The notes: generated by a model from the sequence alone, not told the origin. DNA of 64,000 nucleotides from Sphingobium sp. CAP-1 (GCF_009720145.1 NZ_CP046252.1:2108001-2172000), one strand, 5' to 3'. Counted from the first letter of the stretch, positions 35,356 to 44,608 are shown. Made by a program: numbers and translations.

Positions 35356-36789
35356 TCATGTCAGGAAGATCGTCGCCAGCCCCAGGAAGGTGAGGAAACC
35401 CAGCGAATCGGTCATCATCGTCACGAACACGGCGGAGGACACGGCCGGATCGATATTGGAACGGTCGAGCGTCACCGGGATCAGCACACCGGCCAGCCCC
35501 GCCACCATATTATTGAGCAGGATCGCGGCGGCGAACACCAGCGACAGGCCGATCTGGCCGTAGATGAGATAAGAGCCGATGCCGATCAGCACGCCCAGCA
35601 CCGATCCGTTGGTAGCGGCGATGCGGAATTCGCGGCCGATCATGCGCAGCGTGTTGGAACTCGTCACCTGATTGGTGGCGATGGCGCGGACCATCACCGC
35701 CAGCGTCTGCGTCCCCGCATTGCCGCCCATGCCCGACACGATCCCCATCAGCGCCGCCAGCAGCGCCAGATGCTCGATCGTCTTTTCGAACAGGCCGACC
35801 ACCGACGCGGCGATCATCGCGGTGCCCAGATTGACCACCAGCCAGACGAGGCGGGTGCGCACCGTCATCAGGATCGGCTGGTTGATGTCGCCTTCGCCCG
35901 CGCCCGACAGGCGGAGAATATCCTCGCCCGCTTCTTCGGAAATGATGTGGACCACGTCATCGACGGTAATCATGCCGACCAGCCGCCCACTGCCGTCCAC
36001 CACCGCGGCGGAAATGAGCGCATATTTCTGGAAGCGCAGCGCGACTTCTTCCTGATCCATATCGACCGGGATCAACGTCTGCTCGCGCTTCATCAGGTCG
36101 GCCACGGCGATGCCGCGCGGGCAGGTCAACACCCAGCTAAGCTGGCATGTGCCGATCGGCTTGTGCGCGGCATCCACGACGAAGATTTCCCAGAAGTCGC
36201 GGGTCAGATCCTGATTGTCGCGCAGATAGTCGATGACCTGACCGACCGTCATATGCTCCGGCACCGCGACCAGATCGCGCTGCATCAGACGACCGGCGGA
36301 TTCCTCCGGGTAGGAGAGCGCGCTTTCGATCGCGGCACGATCTTCCGGGTCGAGCGCATCGAGGACGGCCTGCTGGTCGGCCTCCTCCATATCCTCGATC
36401 ATCGCGACGGCGTCGTCGGTGTCGAGTTCGGCCGCGAATTCGGCGACCTGTTCGGGCGCGAGGTCGCCGATCAGATCCTCGCGGACATAATCGTTCAGCT
36501 CGGACAGGACTTCCGCGCCGACCAGGTCGCCCAGCGCGGCCGCGACCGCGCCCCGCCGTTCGGACGGCGTGAGTTCGAGCAAGTCGGCAATGTCGGCGGG
36601 GTGCAGCGGCGAGACGAGGTCGCGCGCGCGTTCATGATCGCCATCCTCCACCGCGTCCAGCACGGCGGTCAGGAAGGCAGGCTTCAGCCGGTCATCCTCG
36701 TCCAGGCCGGTTTCGGCCTGATCGGTCAGGATGTCGTCAAATTCTTCCCCATGAATAAGGGGGTCGGCCGCATCGCCGCGCTCGCTCAT
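35356..36789 (-). CDS. mgtE: Magnesium transporter MgtE
   Basis: 477-residue Mg2+ channel/transporter. An N-terminal superhelical domain (about 40-150) rich in Asp/Glu is followed by a CBS pair (about 165-285, LMQRDLVAVPEHMTVGQVID and GRLVGMITVDDVVHII). Five transmembrane helices follow, with GMGGNAGTQTLAVMVRAIA and the pore-lining TLDRSNIDPAVSSAVFVTMMTDSLGF regions of the family. Start ATG 36789. Confidence 0.96.
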   Translation of the reverse strand: MSERGDAADPLIHGEEFDDILTDQAETGLDEDDRLKPAFLTAVLDAVEDGDHERARDLVSPLHPADIADLLELTPSERRGAVAAALGDLVGAEVLSELNDYVREDLIGDLAPEQVAEFAAELDTDDAVAMIEDMEEADQQAVLDALDPEDRAAIESALSYPEESAGRLMQRDLVAVPEHMTVGQVIDYLRDNQDLTRDFWEIFVVDAAHKPIGTCQLSWVLTCPRGIAVADLMKREQTLIPVDMDQEEVALRFQKYALISAAVVDGSGRLVGMITVDDVVHIISEEAGEDILRLSGAGEGDINQPILMTVRTRLVWLVVNLGTAMIAASVVGLFEKTIEHLALLAALMGIVSGMGGNAGTQTLAVMVRAIATNQVTSSNTLRMIGREFRIAATNGSVLGVLIGIGSYLIYGQIGLSLVFAAAILLNNMVAGLAGVLIPVTLDRSNIDPAVSSAVFVTMMTDSLGFLTFLGLATIFLT

Positions 36790-36933
36790 GGCGCCCCCTA
36801 CTGTCCGGTTCCTGTAACATGCTGCCGCTTTCGCCGATGCACAAAAGAATTGCAATGGGGGGAGAGCGCTTCCATCGGCGTCATTAGCCTTTATATGGGC
36901 ATCCCATATCCATCCCCGGCAAGAGAGGTTCCC

Positions 36934-37389
36934 ATGGCCGACGAAACACTCACCCTTTCCCTCGACAGCGGCGGCGATGTCGTCATCAAGCTGCGCGCCG
37001 ACCTGGCGCCCGGCCATGTCGAACGCATCGTCGAAAATGCGAAGGAAGGCTTTTACGACGGCGTGGTGTTCCACCGCGTCATCCCCGGCTTCATGGCCCA
37101 GGGCGGCGATCCGACCGGCACCGGCATGGGCGGCCACCCCAAAAAGCCCGATCTGAAGGCGGAATTCAGCCGCGAGCCGCATGTCCGCGGCGTCTGCTCG
37201 ATGGCGCGCGCGTCGAACCCGAACAGCGCCAACAGCCAGTTCTTCATCTGCTTCGACGACGCCACCTTCCTCGACGGCCAATATACCGTCTGGGGCGAAG
37301 TGACATCGGGCATGGAGCATGTCGACGCGCTGCCCAAGGGCGAGCCGCCGCGCACGCCGGGCAAGATCGTCAAGGCGACCGTGGCGTAA
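36934..37389 (+). CDS. Cyclophilin-type peptidyl-prolyl isomerase
   Basis: 151-residue single-domain cyclophilin with no signal peptide, so cytoplasmic. Conserved stretches: FYDGVVFHRVIPGFMAQGGD with the catalytic Arg, SMARASNPNSANSQFFICF and DGQYTVWGEVTSGMEHVD. ATG 36934 is preceded by AGAGAGG. Ends before a strong terminator. PpiB-like. Confidence 0.95.
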   Translation: MADETLTLSLDSGGDVVIKLRADLAPGHVERIVENAKEGFYDGVVFHRVIPGFMAQGGDPTGTGMGGHPKKPDLKAEFSREPHVRGVCSMARASNPNSANSQFFICFDDATFLDGQYTVWGEVTSGMEHVDALPKGEPPRTPGKIVKATVA

Positions 37390-37418
37390 CAGCCGCCTTC
37401 GCACCGCGAGACAAAGCG

Positions 37419-37449
37419 ACGCCCGGCCTTGCGAAAGGCCGGGCGTTGT
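37419..37449. terminator. Strong intrinsic terminator with GCGA tetraloop
   Basis: 12-bp perfect stem (arms 37419-37430 and 37435-37446, ACGCCCGGCCTT) closed by a GCGA loop of the GNRA type, followed by TGTT. It ends the cyclophilin transcript and may also serve the minus-strand lipoprotein gene pair. Confidence 0.85.
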
Positions 37450-37525
37450 TGCGTTCGGGCAGGAGGACATTCACCCGCGCGCAATGGCGGAGCGGTTCAG
37501 TCCAATATCATCCGACTCCAAGGGA

Positions 37526-38212
37526 TCAGGGCTTGTGCGCCATCCCGTCTGTCATGGAGATCGCCTTACCCGCCTCCATACCATTGTCCCCCGGCGGCAC
37601 CTCAGGCGGGACATAGGCGCCGATCGACGCGATATGCCAGCGACGCTGTTCCTGCGTCGATCCGGGAACGTCATTGACCCGGCGCAACACCATCTGCCGC
37701 AGCGTGTAGAAAGGCTTGCCGGTGGCGGCGATGCGGCCATAGACCTGCACCGGGACGGTCACATAGGTTGATCCGGCCGCGCCTTCGGACTCGGACGGCG
37801 CGCCGACATTGGCGTGGATTTCACTGAAACCGCGAAAGCGCGCTTCGAAATGGGCGTCGTCCTGCGCCCCGATCGCGCCCTGCTGGTCCCACAGATCCTG
37901 CGCATCCTCGAACCTTTTTTCCTCCAGCAGGCCATAATAGCCCTGCACCACTTGCGCCGCGCCCTGCGCGCTGTCGGGATCGATCGATCCTTCGGCGACC
38001 GGCGCGGGGTCCGCCGGCAGGCCGCCGGGCGTGCCGGGCCTGGGCGGGGTCAGCGGCTCCATCAGCGCCATGGCTTCGGCGCGGACATTATTCTCGACCT
38101 GCGTGGCGTTGGCGCCATTGGCCAGATTGTCGATCGCGCTCTCCTCCCGCCCGTCGCAGGCGGCGACGAGCAGGAGGGACAGCAGGGCGGCGGCCTTGAT
38201 CGCAACCCGCAT
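37526..38212 (-). CDS. Putative lipoprotein of unknown function
   Basis: 228 residues. The signal with lipobox VAAC (Cys near residue 19) is followed by an acidic, Pro-rich linker and a globular domain (about 85-200, QGYYGLLEEKRFEDAQDLW, then VTVPVQVYGRIAATGKPF). That domain has the layout of an NTF2-like fold. Its ATG overlaps the TGA of the upstream Gly/Tyr-rich lipoprotein gene (TGATG), so the two are co-translated. Family not recognised. Confidence 0.75.
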   Translation of the reverse strand: MRVAIKAAALLSLLLVAACDGREESAIDNLANGANATQVENNVRAEAMALMEPLTPPRPGTPGGLPADPAPVAEGSIDPDSAQGAAQVVQGYYGLLEEKRFEDAQDLWDQQGAIGAQDDAHFEARFRGFSEIHANVGAPSESEGAAGSTYVTVPVQVYGRIAATGKPFYTLRQMVLRRVNDVPGSTQEQRRWHIASIGAYVPPEVPPGDNGMEAGKAISMTDGMAHKP

Positions 38213-38829
38213 CAGCTTTCACGAACTCGCGGCGCCGGGTCACGGCTGGGAACGCGCATCGGACGATCGGCCCTGGGCGGGCGGGCGTCCATATTGCGCG
38301 GCGGGCGCGGCTGGCTCATCTGCGGTTGGCTTCCTTGTTGCGGTGGGCGAAGGCCGGGCTGGGGCGTCGGGCGCGCGCCGTCGCTGTTGCGCCAGCGGCC
38401 ACGATCATCACCCTGCTGCGGGCGCGGCCGGGTCCAGCCGCCATCATTGCCGCGCGGCGGGCGCTGCCCCCAGTTGCCATTGCCCTGCGGGCGGTTGCGG
38501 TCGCGATCACGCCAGTTGCGGTCATTGCCGCGACGGCCTTCCCAATAACGGCGCTGGCCGTCATTCCAGCGATGGCGCTGGCCGCCACGATCATAGACAT
38601 AATAACCGCTGCCCGGATAGTAGAAGCCGTCATACCAGCCATAATAGCCGGCGGGATAATAGCCCGACCCATAATAGGGATCGTCATAGCCGCCCGCATA
38701 ATAGCCATTGCCATAATAGCCGCTGCCGACGCTGACGCCGCCATAATAGCCATCGTCATAACAGCCGCCCAGCGCCAGCGCGCCGGCCAGACCCATCGCC
38801 ATCAGAAAGTGATGTCGGATGCCCGTCAT
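38212..38829 (-). CDS. Gly/Tyr-rich lipoprotein with Arg/Gly/Pro-rich tail
   Basis: About 205 residues. The lipobox LGGC lies after a hydrophobic signal. Then comes a Tyr/Gly/Asp low-complexity segment (many YYG, GYY and YDD units, about residues 22-80), then a basic, Asn/Arg/Gln/Pro-rich disordered tail with RPPRG-like units. ATG 38829 has GAGGAG about ten bases upstream; ATG 38835 is an alternative. Likely cell-envelope and intrinsically disordered. It is coupled to the downstream lipoprotein gene by a stop/start overlap. Confidence 0.75.
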   Translation of the reverse strand: MTGIRHHFLMAMGLAGALALGGCYDDGYYGGVSVGSGYYGNGYYAGGYDDPYYGSGYYPAGYYGWYDGFYYPGSGYYVYDRGGQRHRWNDGQRRYWEGRRGNDRNWRDRDRNRPQGNGNWGQRPPRGNDGGWTRPRPQQGDDRGRWRNSDGARPTPQPGLRPPQQGSQPQMSQPRPPRNMDARPPRADRPMRVPSRDPAPRVRES

Positions 38830-39142
38830 CGCCATTCTCCTCATCTCCATCTGGTGACAGGCTAACGCCGCCAGCTTGAATTGGTTGTGAATGGATTATC
38901 CTTGTCCCGCCAGCATTTATCGCAGGTTCAGAAAACCGCGCCCTTGTTCATCCGGGTGACAGAAAGCGTGTTCTTTCCGTCACATAATCGGCTTTTGCCC
39001 GACTTTTATGATCCGTTCAGGAAACCTTCGGTCAGGCCCGTTCATTCTCCTCCCGTCGACTCCCTGCCGCTTCGAGCGCTCCGGTCGACCCGGCGGGTCC
39101 ACACCGTCGCATCCCATTCCAACTGACAAAAGGGTCATATCC
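38830..39142. other. Divergent intergenic region
   Basis: About 313 bases between the Gly/Tyr-rich lipoprotein and the outer-membrane protein gene. It is less GC-rich than the flanking genes and must hold both promoters. I see no long repeat, RNA gene or coding frame with a credible ribosome site in it. Confidence 0.6.
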
Positions 39143-39697
39143 ATGAAAACACTGCTTTTCACGGCAGCCGCTGCTGCGTGCCTGCTCCCCGCCACCGCCT
39201 TTGCCCAGGGCGATGCCGGTTCCGCCAAGCGCCTGGAGCCCTATGTCGGCGTCATGGCGGGCGTGCATGATTATGACAGCGAAACCAGCAAGGAAGGCGT
39301 GCCCCCGGTCGGCTATAAGGGCCGCATGGTCGAAGGCGTCGCCGGCGTGAACTATACTGTCGCCGGTCCGCTGGTCGTCGGCGTGGAGGGCACCGCGTCC
39401 AAGGGCATCAGCGGCGACATCGACTGGGAATATGGCGCGGCCGGCCGGGTCGGCGTGAAGGCGGGCAAGGACAGCCTGATCTTCACCAAGGTTGGCTATC
39501 AATGGACCAATTTCGACGCGCTGGGCAAGGATAGCCGCGACTATCATGGCATGACCTATGGCGCCGGCATCGAACTGTCGCCCGCCGACATGGGCGGATC
39601 GGCCCAGAGCAGCAATATCCGCCTGCGCGTGCAGGCCGACACGACCGGCAATTTCCATTCGATCCGGCCGATGGCGGGCGTGGTCGCGAAATTCTGA
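39143..39697 (+). CDS. Outer-membrane beta-barrel (opacity/OmpA-N-like) protein
   Basis: 184 residues. The cleavable signal ends ATAFAQ (about 22). The mature protein is an eight-strand-type small barrel: alternating strands such as LEPYVGVMAGVHDYD, GVNYTVAGPLVVGVEGTAS, YGAAGRVGVKAGKDSLIFTK and YGAGIEL. It ends in Phe (GVVAKF), the barrel-assembly signal. The frame opens at 39008, but ATG 39143 starts the signal peptide. Function unknown; probably an abundant structural porin-like protein. Confidence 0.85.
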   Translation: MKTLLFTAAAAACLLPATAFAQGDAGSAKRLEPYVGVMAGVHDYDSETSKEGVPPVGYKGRMVEGVAGVNYTVAGPLVVGVEGTASKGISGDIDWEYGAAGRVGVKAGKDSLIFTKVGYQWTNFDALGKDSRDYHGMTYGAGIELSPADMGGSAQSSNIRLRVQADTTGNFHSIRPMAGVVAKF

Positions 39698-39820
39698 ACC
39701 GACGGAGGGGCGGATCACTCCGATCCGCTCCGTCCTGACGGCATCTCCCCGGTGGGGAGGTGGGGTGCGGAACGGCGAAGGACTGCAAGGCCGTTCCGCA
39801 TTCCCATGACGGTCATATAA

Positions 39821-39849
39821 AAAAGGCGGCGCGAAATGCGCCGCCTTTT
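39821..39849 (+). terminator. Intrinsic terminator downstream of the outer-membrane protein gene
   Basis: 12-bp stem (39821-39832 and 39838-39849, AAAAGGCGGCGC) with loop GAAAT, A/T tracts at both ends. Two further hairpins lie before it (39701-39734, arms GACGGA/TCCGTC plus GCGGATC/GATCCGC; and 39766-39800, 11-bp arms TGCGGAACGGC), so the 3' region of the barrel transcript is unusually structured. Confidence 0.85.
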
Positions 39850-39867
39850 GCATATGGGCGCGGACAA

Positions 39868-39956
39868 GAAAAAACCCCCGGCAGGATGCCGGGGGTCGAG
39901 GTTCAGGGGAGGATGTCAGCGGCAACAGAGGGGGGTCTGTTAGGGGCGCCGCTGAC
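39868..39956 (-). ncRNA. Candidate small RNA with its own terminator
   Basis: On the minus strand, hairpin 1 has an outer stem GTCAGCGGC/GCCGCTGAC (39948-39956 with 39915-39923) and an inner stem AACAGA/TCTGTT whose loop is CCCCCC. A pyrimidine-rich single-stranded linker containing CCTCCCC follows, then a 10-bp GC stem (39874-39896) running into TTTTTTCTTG. That is the layout of a trans-acting sRNA with a Rho-independent terminator. No protein gene on this strand ends here: the nearest, ppc, stops more than 320 bases away. The 5' end is not defined, and no clean -10/-35 was found. Confidence 0.45.
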
Positions 39957-40108
39957 AAAAACCGGGATAGACCCTCTATGCGTCAGGCGAATGTCCCGTT
40001 TGTGTCAGAAGGCGACGGACTGCGTTTTTGGCGCGCAGGATGCCGATGCAGGCCCGGCGGACGGGAAGGCATGGCGGCAAACGGCCAATTCTGGAGGTTA
40101 AACGCACC

Positions 40109-40193
40109 GTGCTCCTGCGCAGGCAGGAGCCCAGTTCGGACGTTGCTGTGATGAGGTGAGGGCGGAACTGGGTTCCTGCCTGCGCAGGAACAC
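40109..40193. repeat. Inverted repeat element with 29-bp arms
   Basis: Arms 40109-40137 (GTGCTCCTGCGCAGGCAGGA...) and 40165-40193 are reverse complements with two mismatches, both G-U compatible in RNA, separated by 27 bases. Each arm has an internal palindrome (CCTGCGCAGG). The CCTGCGCAGGCAGGA-type element is, from memory, common between sphingomonad genes. It lies downstream of ppc. Confidence 0.85.
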
Positions 40194-40278
40194 GATGCTC
40201 TTCATGGAAGGCACAGCTAAGCAGACCGTCCCCAATCCACCCAAATCCCCGGTTCGGCCTTTGCCTCCCGCGCGCCTT

Positions 40279-42981
40279 TCAGCCGCTATTTCGGAGGGCT
40301 GTAGCGATGGCGTTGATGGAGAGTTCGATGCCTTCCTTGATGCGTGGGTCGTTTTCGCCGGCGCGGTGGCGTTTGAGGAGTTCGACCTGGAGGAGGTTCA
40401 GCGGCTCGATATAGGGGAGGCGCAGGCGGATCGAACTGTCGAGCGCGGGGCTTTTTTCGAGCAGGCGGGCCTGGCCGGTGGCGGCGAGCAGGCCGTCATG
40501 GGCCTGCCCCCAGCCATCCCGGATGCGGGCGAACAGCGCCTCGCCCTGCGCCTGATCCTCGACCAGCGGCAGATAGCGGGCGGCGATGCCCAGGTCCGAC
40601 TTGGCCAGCACCATTTCCAGGTTGGCGAGCGCGGATTTGAGGAAGGCCCAATGCTGCGCCATGTCGGCGAGCAGCGCCTTGTCCTCGAACTGGGTCAGCG
40701 CATGGCCCACGCCATACCAGCCCGGCAGCATGACCCGCGCCTGCGCCCAGCTGAACACCCAGGGGATGGCGCGCAGATCCTCGATCGCATTGCTTTTGGT
40801 GCGGCTGGCCGGGCGCGACCCGATTTTGAGGCCGCTAATCTCCTGAATCGGGGTGAGCTGGCGGAAAAATTCCTTGAACCCGTCGGTGCCATAAACCAGG
40901 TCGCGATAGGCGGCGAAGGCGTTTTTCGACAGTTCGTCCATCGCCCCGGCAAAGCGGGCGGCGTCGCGCGGCGAGATCGCCTCCGGCTCCAGACTGGCGA
41001 GCAGGGTCGCGCTGGTCATCGATTCCAGATTGGTCATCGCCACGTCGCGCGTGCCGAACTTGGCCGCGATCACCTCGCCCTGTTCGGTGATGCGGATGCG
41101 GCCCTGCACGCTGCCGCGCGGCTGCGCCTGGATCGCGGCGAAGGCCGATCCGCCGCCCCGCCCGACCGCGCCGCCGCGCCCGTGGAACAATTGCATCGCC
41201 GCGCCGGCGTCGGCGAACACCGGCTCCAGCGCCTGGCTCGCCTTGTAGAGGCTCCAGGTCGAGGTGATGTAGCCGCCATCCTTGTTGCTGTCCGAATAGC
41301 CGATCATCACTTCCTGATGACCGCGCGCCTGCACCACCCCGGCGATTTCGGGCAGGCCGAAATAGGCGGTCATGATGCCGGGCGCCGCTTCAAGGTCGGC
41401 GATCGTCTCGAACAGCGGGATCGCCATGATCGCGGCCTGCGGCGCGGCGCCGTCCACTCCCGCGCGCCACAGCCCCGCTTCCTTCAGCAGGATATTCACT
41501 TCCAGCAGGTCCGACACGCTTTCGGCCTTGGAAATGATATAATGGGTGATGCAGGCCGGGCCATAGATGCGATGCGCGGTCGCGGCGGCGTGAACGATCG
41601 CCAGTTCGGAGGCCGTCTCCTCCGAATAGGCGGAAAAGCGCGATCCCAGCGGGCGGTTATTGGCCAGTTCCCGGCGCAACAAAGCGATGCGGGCATATTC
41701 GTCGAGCGCCAGATAATCCGGTTCGACCCCCGCGACCCTGAGCAGTTCGGCCACGACCCGCTCATGCACGGCGCTGTTCTGGCGCATGTCGAGCGTGGCG
41801 AGGTGGAAGCCGAACGTCTCGACCGCGCGGATCAGCCGGCCGAGCGCGCCGCCGGTGGACAGCGCGCCATCGCCCTCGCTCGCCAGCCCCTGCGCGACCA
41901 CGACCAGATCATGGCGCAGGTCGGCCGGACTGGCATAGGCTTCGCCCTTCAGCGCCGAGGGGCGCGGCGGCGCCTTGCCGACCAGGCCGGCATAGGTGGC
42001 GGCGAGCCGCGCATAGATGCCCGACAGCGCGCGGCGATAGGGTTCGTCCTTGCGGCTGGGGGATGTGTCGCCGCTCGCTTCGGCCAGGTCCAGCACCGCC
42101 TGCGGCACATGGGCCAGTTCGGTCGACAGCGACAGTTCGGCGCCCAGCGCATGGAGCGCATCGAGATAATGCGCGATCGCCGCCTGCGCGCCGCGTTGCA
42201 GCGCGAATTCCAGTTGCGGCGCCTGGACGAAGGGATTGCCGTCGCGGTCGCCGCCGATCCACGACCCCACCCGCAGGAAGCTTTGCGGGCGCGCGCCCAG
42301 CACCCGCTCCCACCGCGCATAGAGGGCGGGCAGCACCGGCAGGAAGGTGTCGCGGAAATAGGCGAGGACATTCTCGATCTCGTCGGCGACGAACAATTTC
42401 TCGCGGCGCAGCGGCCGCGTCTGCCACAGCAACGCGATCTGGCGGAAAATCGCCTCGTCCAGATTTTCGCCCTCGTCCGTCTCGGCGCGGCCCGCATCCT
42501 TGAGCTGCATCAGGTCGGCGATGCGATTCTTGTGATCGATCATGCTCTTGCGCCGCACCTCGGTCGGGTGGGCGGTCAGCACCGGAACGATCAGCGAGTG
42601 GGACAGCAACTCCAGCACCGCGTCGCGCCCAACCCCCTCCGCCGCCAGCCGCGCCAGCGCCGACGCCACATCCGCGCCCGGCTCCGCCGCCACCCCCTGC
42701 CGGTCCTCGGCCAGATTGGCCAGCATCGAAAACAGCATGAAACCGCGCGTGAAATTGAGCGTATCATCCAGCCCCAGCGCTTCCAGACCGCTGTCGGTCA
42801 GATCCGCCCCCTGCAACCCCCGCGCCCGGTCGACCGACGCAGACCGGATATATTCCGTCTGCTTGTAAAGCTTCTCCCCCCCATAAGCCCGAATGACATC
42901 ACCCAGCAAACGCCCCAAATAACGAATGTCAGGATTCTGCGTGATCGCAGGCGCGGAAGAGGAGGATGCAAGAGTCGCCAT
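40279..42981 (-). CDS. ppc: Phosphoenolpyruvate carboxylase
   Basis: 900-residue anaplerotic enzyme making oxaloacetate from PEP and bicarbonate. The catalytic His motif is VLTAHPTEVRRKS, the second signature is MIGYSDSNKDGGYITSTW and the Gly/Arg loop is FHGRGGAVGRGGG. RFAGAMDELSKNAF and a C-terminal NALRNSG-like end (ATALRNSG) complete it. ATG 42981 (MATLASSSS) is chosen, with an in-frame ATG six codons upstream; neither has a clear Shine-Dalgarno. Full length. Confidence 0.96.
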   Translation of the reverse strand: MATLASSSSAPAITQNPDIRYLGRLLGDVIRAYGGEKLYKQTEYIRSASVDRARGLQGADLTDSGLEALGLDDTLNFTRGFMLFSMLANLAEDRQGVAAEPGADVASALARLAAEGVGRDAVLELLSHSLIVPVLTAHPTEVRRKSMIDHKNRIADLMQLKDAGRAETDEGENLDEAIFRQIALLWQTRPLRREKLFVADEIENVLAYFRDTFLPVLPALYARWERVLGARPQSFLRVGSWIGGDRDGNPFVQAPQLEFALQRGAQAAIAHYLDALHALGAELSLSTELAHVPQAVLDLAEASGDTSPSRKDEPYRRALSGIYARLAATYAGLVGKAPPRPSALKGEAYASPADLRHDLVVVAQGLASEGDGALSTGGALGRLIRAVETFGFHLATLDMRQNSAVHERVVAELLRVAGVEPDYLALDEYARIALLRRELANNRPLGSRFSAYSEETASELAIVHAAATAHRIYGPACITHYIISKAESVSDLLEVNILLKEAGLWRAGVDGAAPQAAIMAIPLFETIADLEAAPGIMTAYFGLPEIAGVVQARGHQEVMIGYSDSNKDGGYITSTWSLYKASQALEPVFADAGAAMQLFHGRGGAVGRGGGSAFAAIQAQPRGSVQGRIRITEQGEVIAAKFGTRDVAMTNLESMTSATLLASLEPEAISPRDAARFAGAMDELSKNAFAAYRDLVYGTDGFKEFFRQLTPIQEISGLKIGSRPASRTKSNAIEDLRAIPWVFSWAQARVMLPGWYGVGHALTQFEDKALLADMAQHWAFLKSALANLEMVLAKSDLGIAARYLPLVEDQAQGEALFARIRDGWGQAHDGLLAATGQARLLEKSPALDSSIRLRLPYIEPLNLLQVELLKRHRAGENDPRIKEGIELSINAIATALRNSG

Positions 42982-43132
42982 AGGAGAAGGATGCTGCATC
43001 GCAACACGTAAAGCGTCAAGTGAAACCCGCGGAGAGTAGCGAAGCAAAACCCAAGCAAATTCGATATTGCAAAGGTTTGCCCATGACGCGCCGCAATCCA
43101 ACCCATGCGCGACAACGGACTTGCGCCCTGCC

Positions 43133-44608
43133 ATGCCTATGCGCCAAAGGCACAGTGTGACCGCCAGCATCAGCATAGGAACCGACAGCCACGGCAAGGA
43201 CGTGGCTATCGATGTCGAGGAATTGCTCGCCACCCGGCTGCTCGTTCAGGGCAATTCGGGGTCGGGCAAATCGCATCTGCTGCGCCGCCTGCTGGAGGAA
43301 AGCGCCGCCATGGTGCAGCAGGTGGTGATCGATCCCGAAGGCGATTTCGTGACGCTGGCCGACGAATATGGCCATGTGGTGATCGACGCGGGCGACTATA
43401 ATGAGCGCGAGATCGTCAAGATGGCGGCGCGCATCCGCGAACATCGCGCATCGGTGGTGCTGAGCCTCGATTCGCTGGAGCTGGAGGCGCAGATGAAATG
43501 CGCCGCGACCTTCCTGTCGACCCTGTTCGACGCGCCGCGCGACCATTGGTATCCCGCGCTGGTGGTGGTGGACGAGGCGCAGATGTTCGCCCCGGTCGCG
43601 GCGGGCGACGTGTCGGACGAGGCGCGGCGGCTGAGCCTTGCCGCCATGACCAACCTGATGTGCCGGGGGCGCAAGCGCGGCCTGGCTGGCGTGATCGCGA
43701 CCCAGCGCCTCGCCAAGCTGGCCAAGAATGTCGCGGCCGAAGCCTCCAACTTCCTGATGGGCCGCACCTTCCTGGATATCGACATGGCGCGCGCGGCCGA
43801 CCTGCTGGGCATGGAGCGGCGGCAGGCGGAACAGATTCGCGATCTGGAGCGCGGGCGCTTTCTGGGGCTTGGCCCGGCAATCGCGCGGCGGCCGGTGGCG
43901 GTGAAGATCGGCGTGGTCAGGACCGGCACGCGCGGCGGCACGCACAAGCTGATGCCGCCGCCGGCGACGACCGGCGGGGATTTTCAGGAATTGCTGTTCG
44001 CGCGGGTGGAAGAAGAGGCGCTGCCCCCTCCCCCGCCCCGCGCCGAACCGCCGGCCCGCGCCGCCGAGGACATCATGCGCCAACTGGCCGATGTGCCGAC
44101 CGCCAAGCCGGCCGCGCCGGAACTGGATTTCGGCCAGAATGAGCCGATCGTGATCGCCGTGCTGGAAGAGATTGTCGCCGATCTGGGCGACGCCGCGCCG
44201 GGCGTGGCGAGCCTCTATCAGGATTTCGGCGTGCGCTGCCGGATGAAGGGGCTGAGAACCCCGCCGCTCGACCTGCCCGCCTTCCGCAAGCGCTTCGCCA
44301 TGGCGCAGGCGGGCATGGCCGATGCCGACGACGCCCGCTGGCGCGATGCGATCCGCGCGGCCGATCCGGTGCCGGAGGATATGCTTGCCCCCTTCCTGCT
44401 GATCGCGCGCGCGGCGCTGGACGGGCTGCCCTGCCCCGACGACGGCGCGCTGGCCCGCGCCTATGGCACCAGTTCGCCGGGTCGGGTGCGGCGGCTGATC
44501 GATTATATGGAGAAGCTGGGCGTGATCGTCGCGCGCACCGATTTTTCGGGCAAGCGATCGATCGGCCTGCCGGGGCTGGGCCTCTCCACCGCGGCGGCGG
44601 AGGGATGA
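43133..44608 (+). CDS. HerA-like (helicase HerA domain) ATP-binding protein
   Basis: About 491 residues. Walker A is VQGNSGSGKSHLLRRLLEE (about 36-43 for GNSGSGKS), Walker B is LVVVDEAQMFAP and an arginine-finger-like region reads NLMCRGRKRGLAGVIATQRLAKL. The FtsK/HerA-superfamily core spans about 10-290. A Pro/Ala-rich linker follows, then a C-terminal region (about 340-491) with no obvious family. Start is uncertain (ATG 43133, ATG 43139 or GTG 43157). It overlaps the phosphatase gene by ATGA. No NurA-type nuclease is adjacent. Confidence 0.85.
   Translation: MPMRQRHSVTASISIGTDSHGKDVAIDVEELLATRLLVQGNSGSGKSHLLRRLLEESAAMVQQVVIDPEGDFVTLADEYGHVVIDAGDYNEREIVKMAARIREHRASVVLSLDSLELEAQMKCAATFLSTLFDAPRDHWYPALVVVDEAQMFAPVAAGDVSDEARRLSLAAMTNLMCRGRKRGLAGVIATQRLAKLAKNVAAEASNFLMGRTFLDIDMARAADLLGMERRQAEQIRDLERGRFLGLGPAIARRPVAVKIGVVRTGTRGGTHKLMPPPATTGGDFQELLFARVEEEALPPPPPRAEPPARAAEDIMRQLADVPTAKPAAPELDFGQNEPIVIAVLEEIVADLGDAAPGVASLYQDFGVRCRMKGLRTPPLDLPAFRKRFAMAQAGMADADDARWRDAIRAADPVPEDMLAPFLLIARAALDGLPCPDDGALARAYGTSSPGRVRRLIDYMEKLGVIVARTDFSGKRSIGLPGLGLSTAAAEG

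Noticed and set aside
40156..43011. 951-residue plus-strand frame over ppc
   Set aside because: Shadow of ppc; starts inside an inverted repeat and has no ribosome site or domain.
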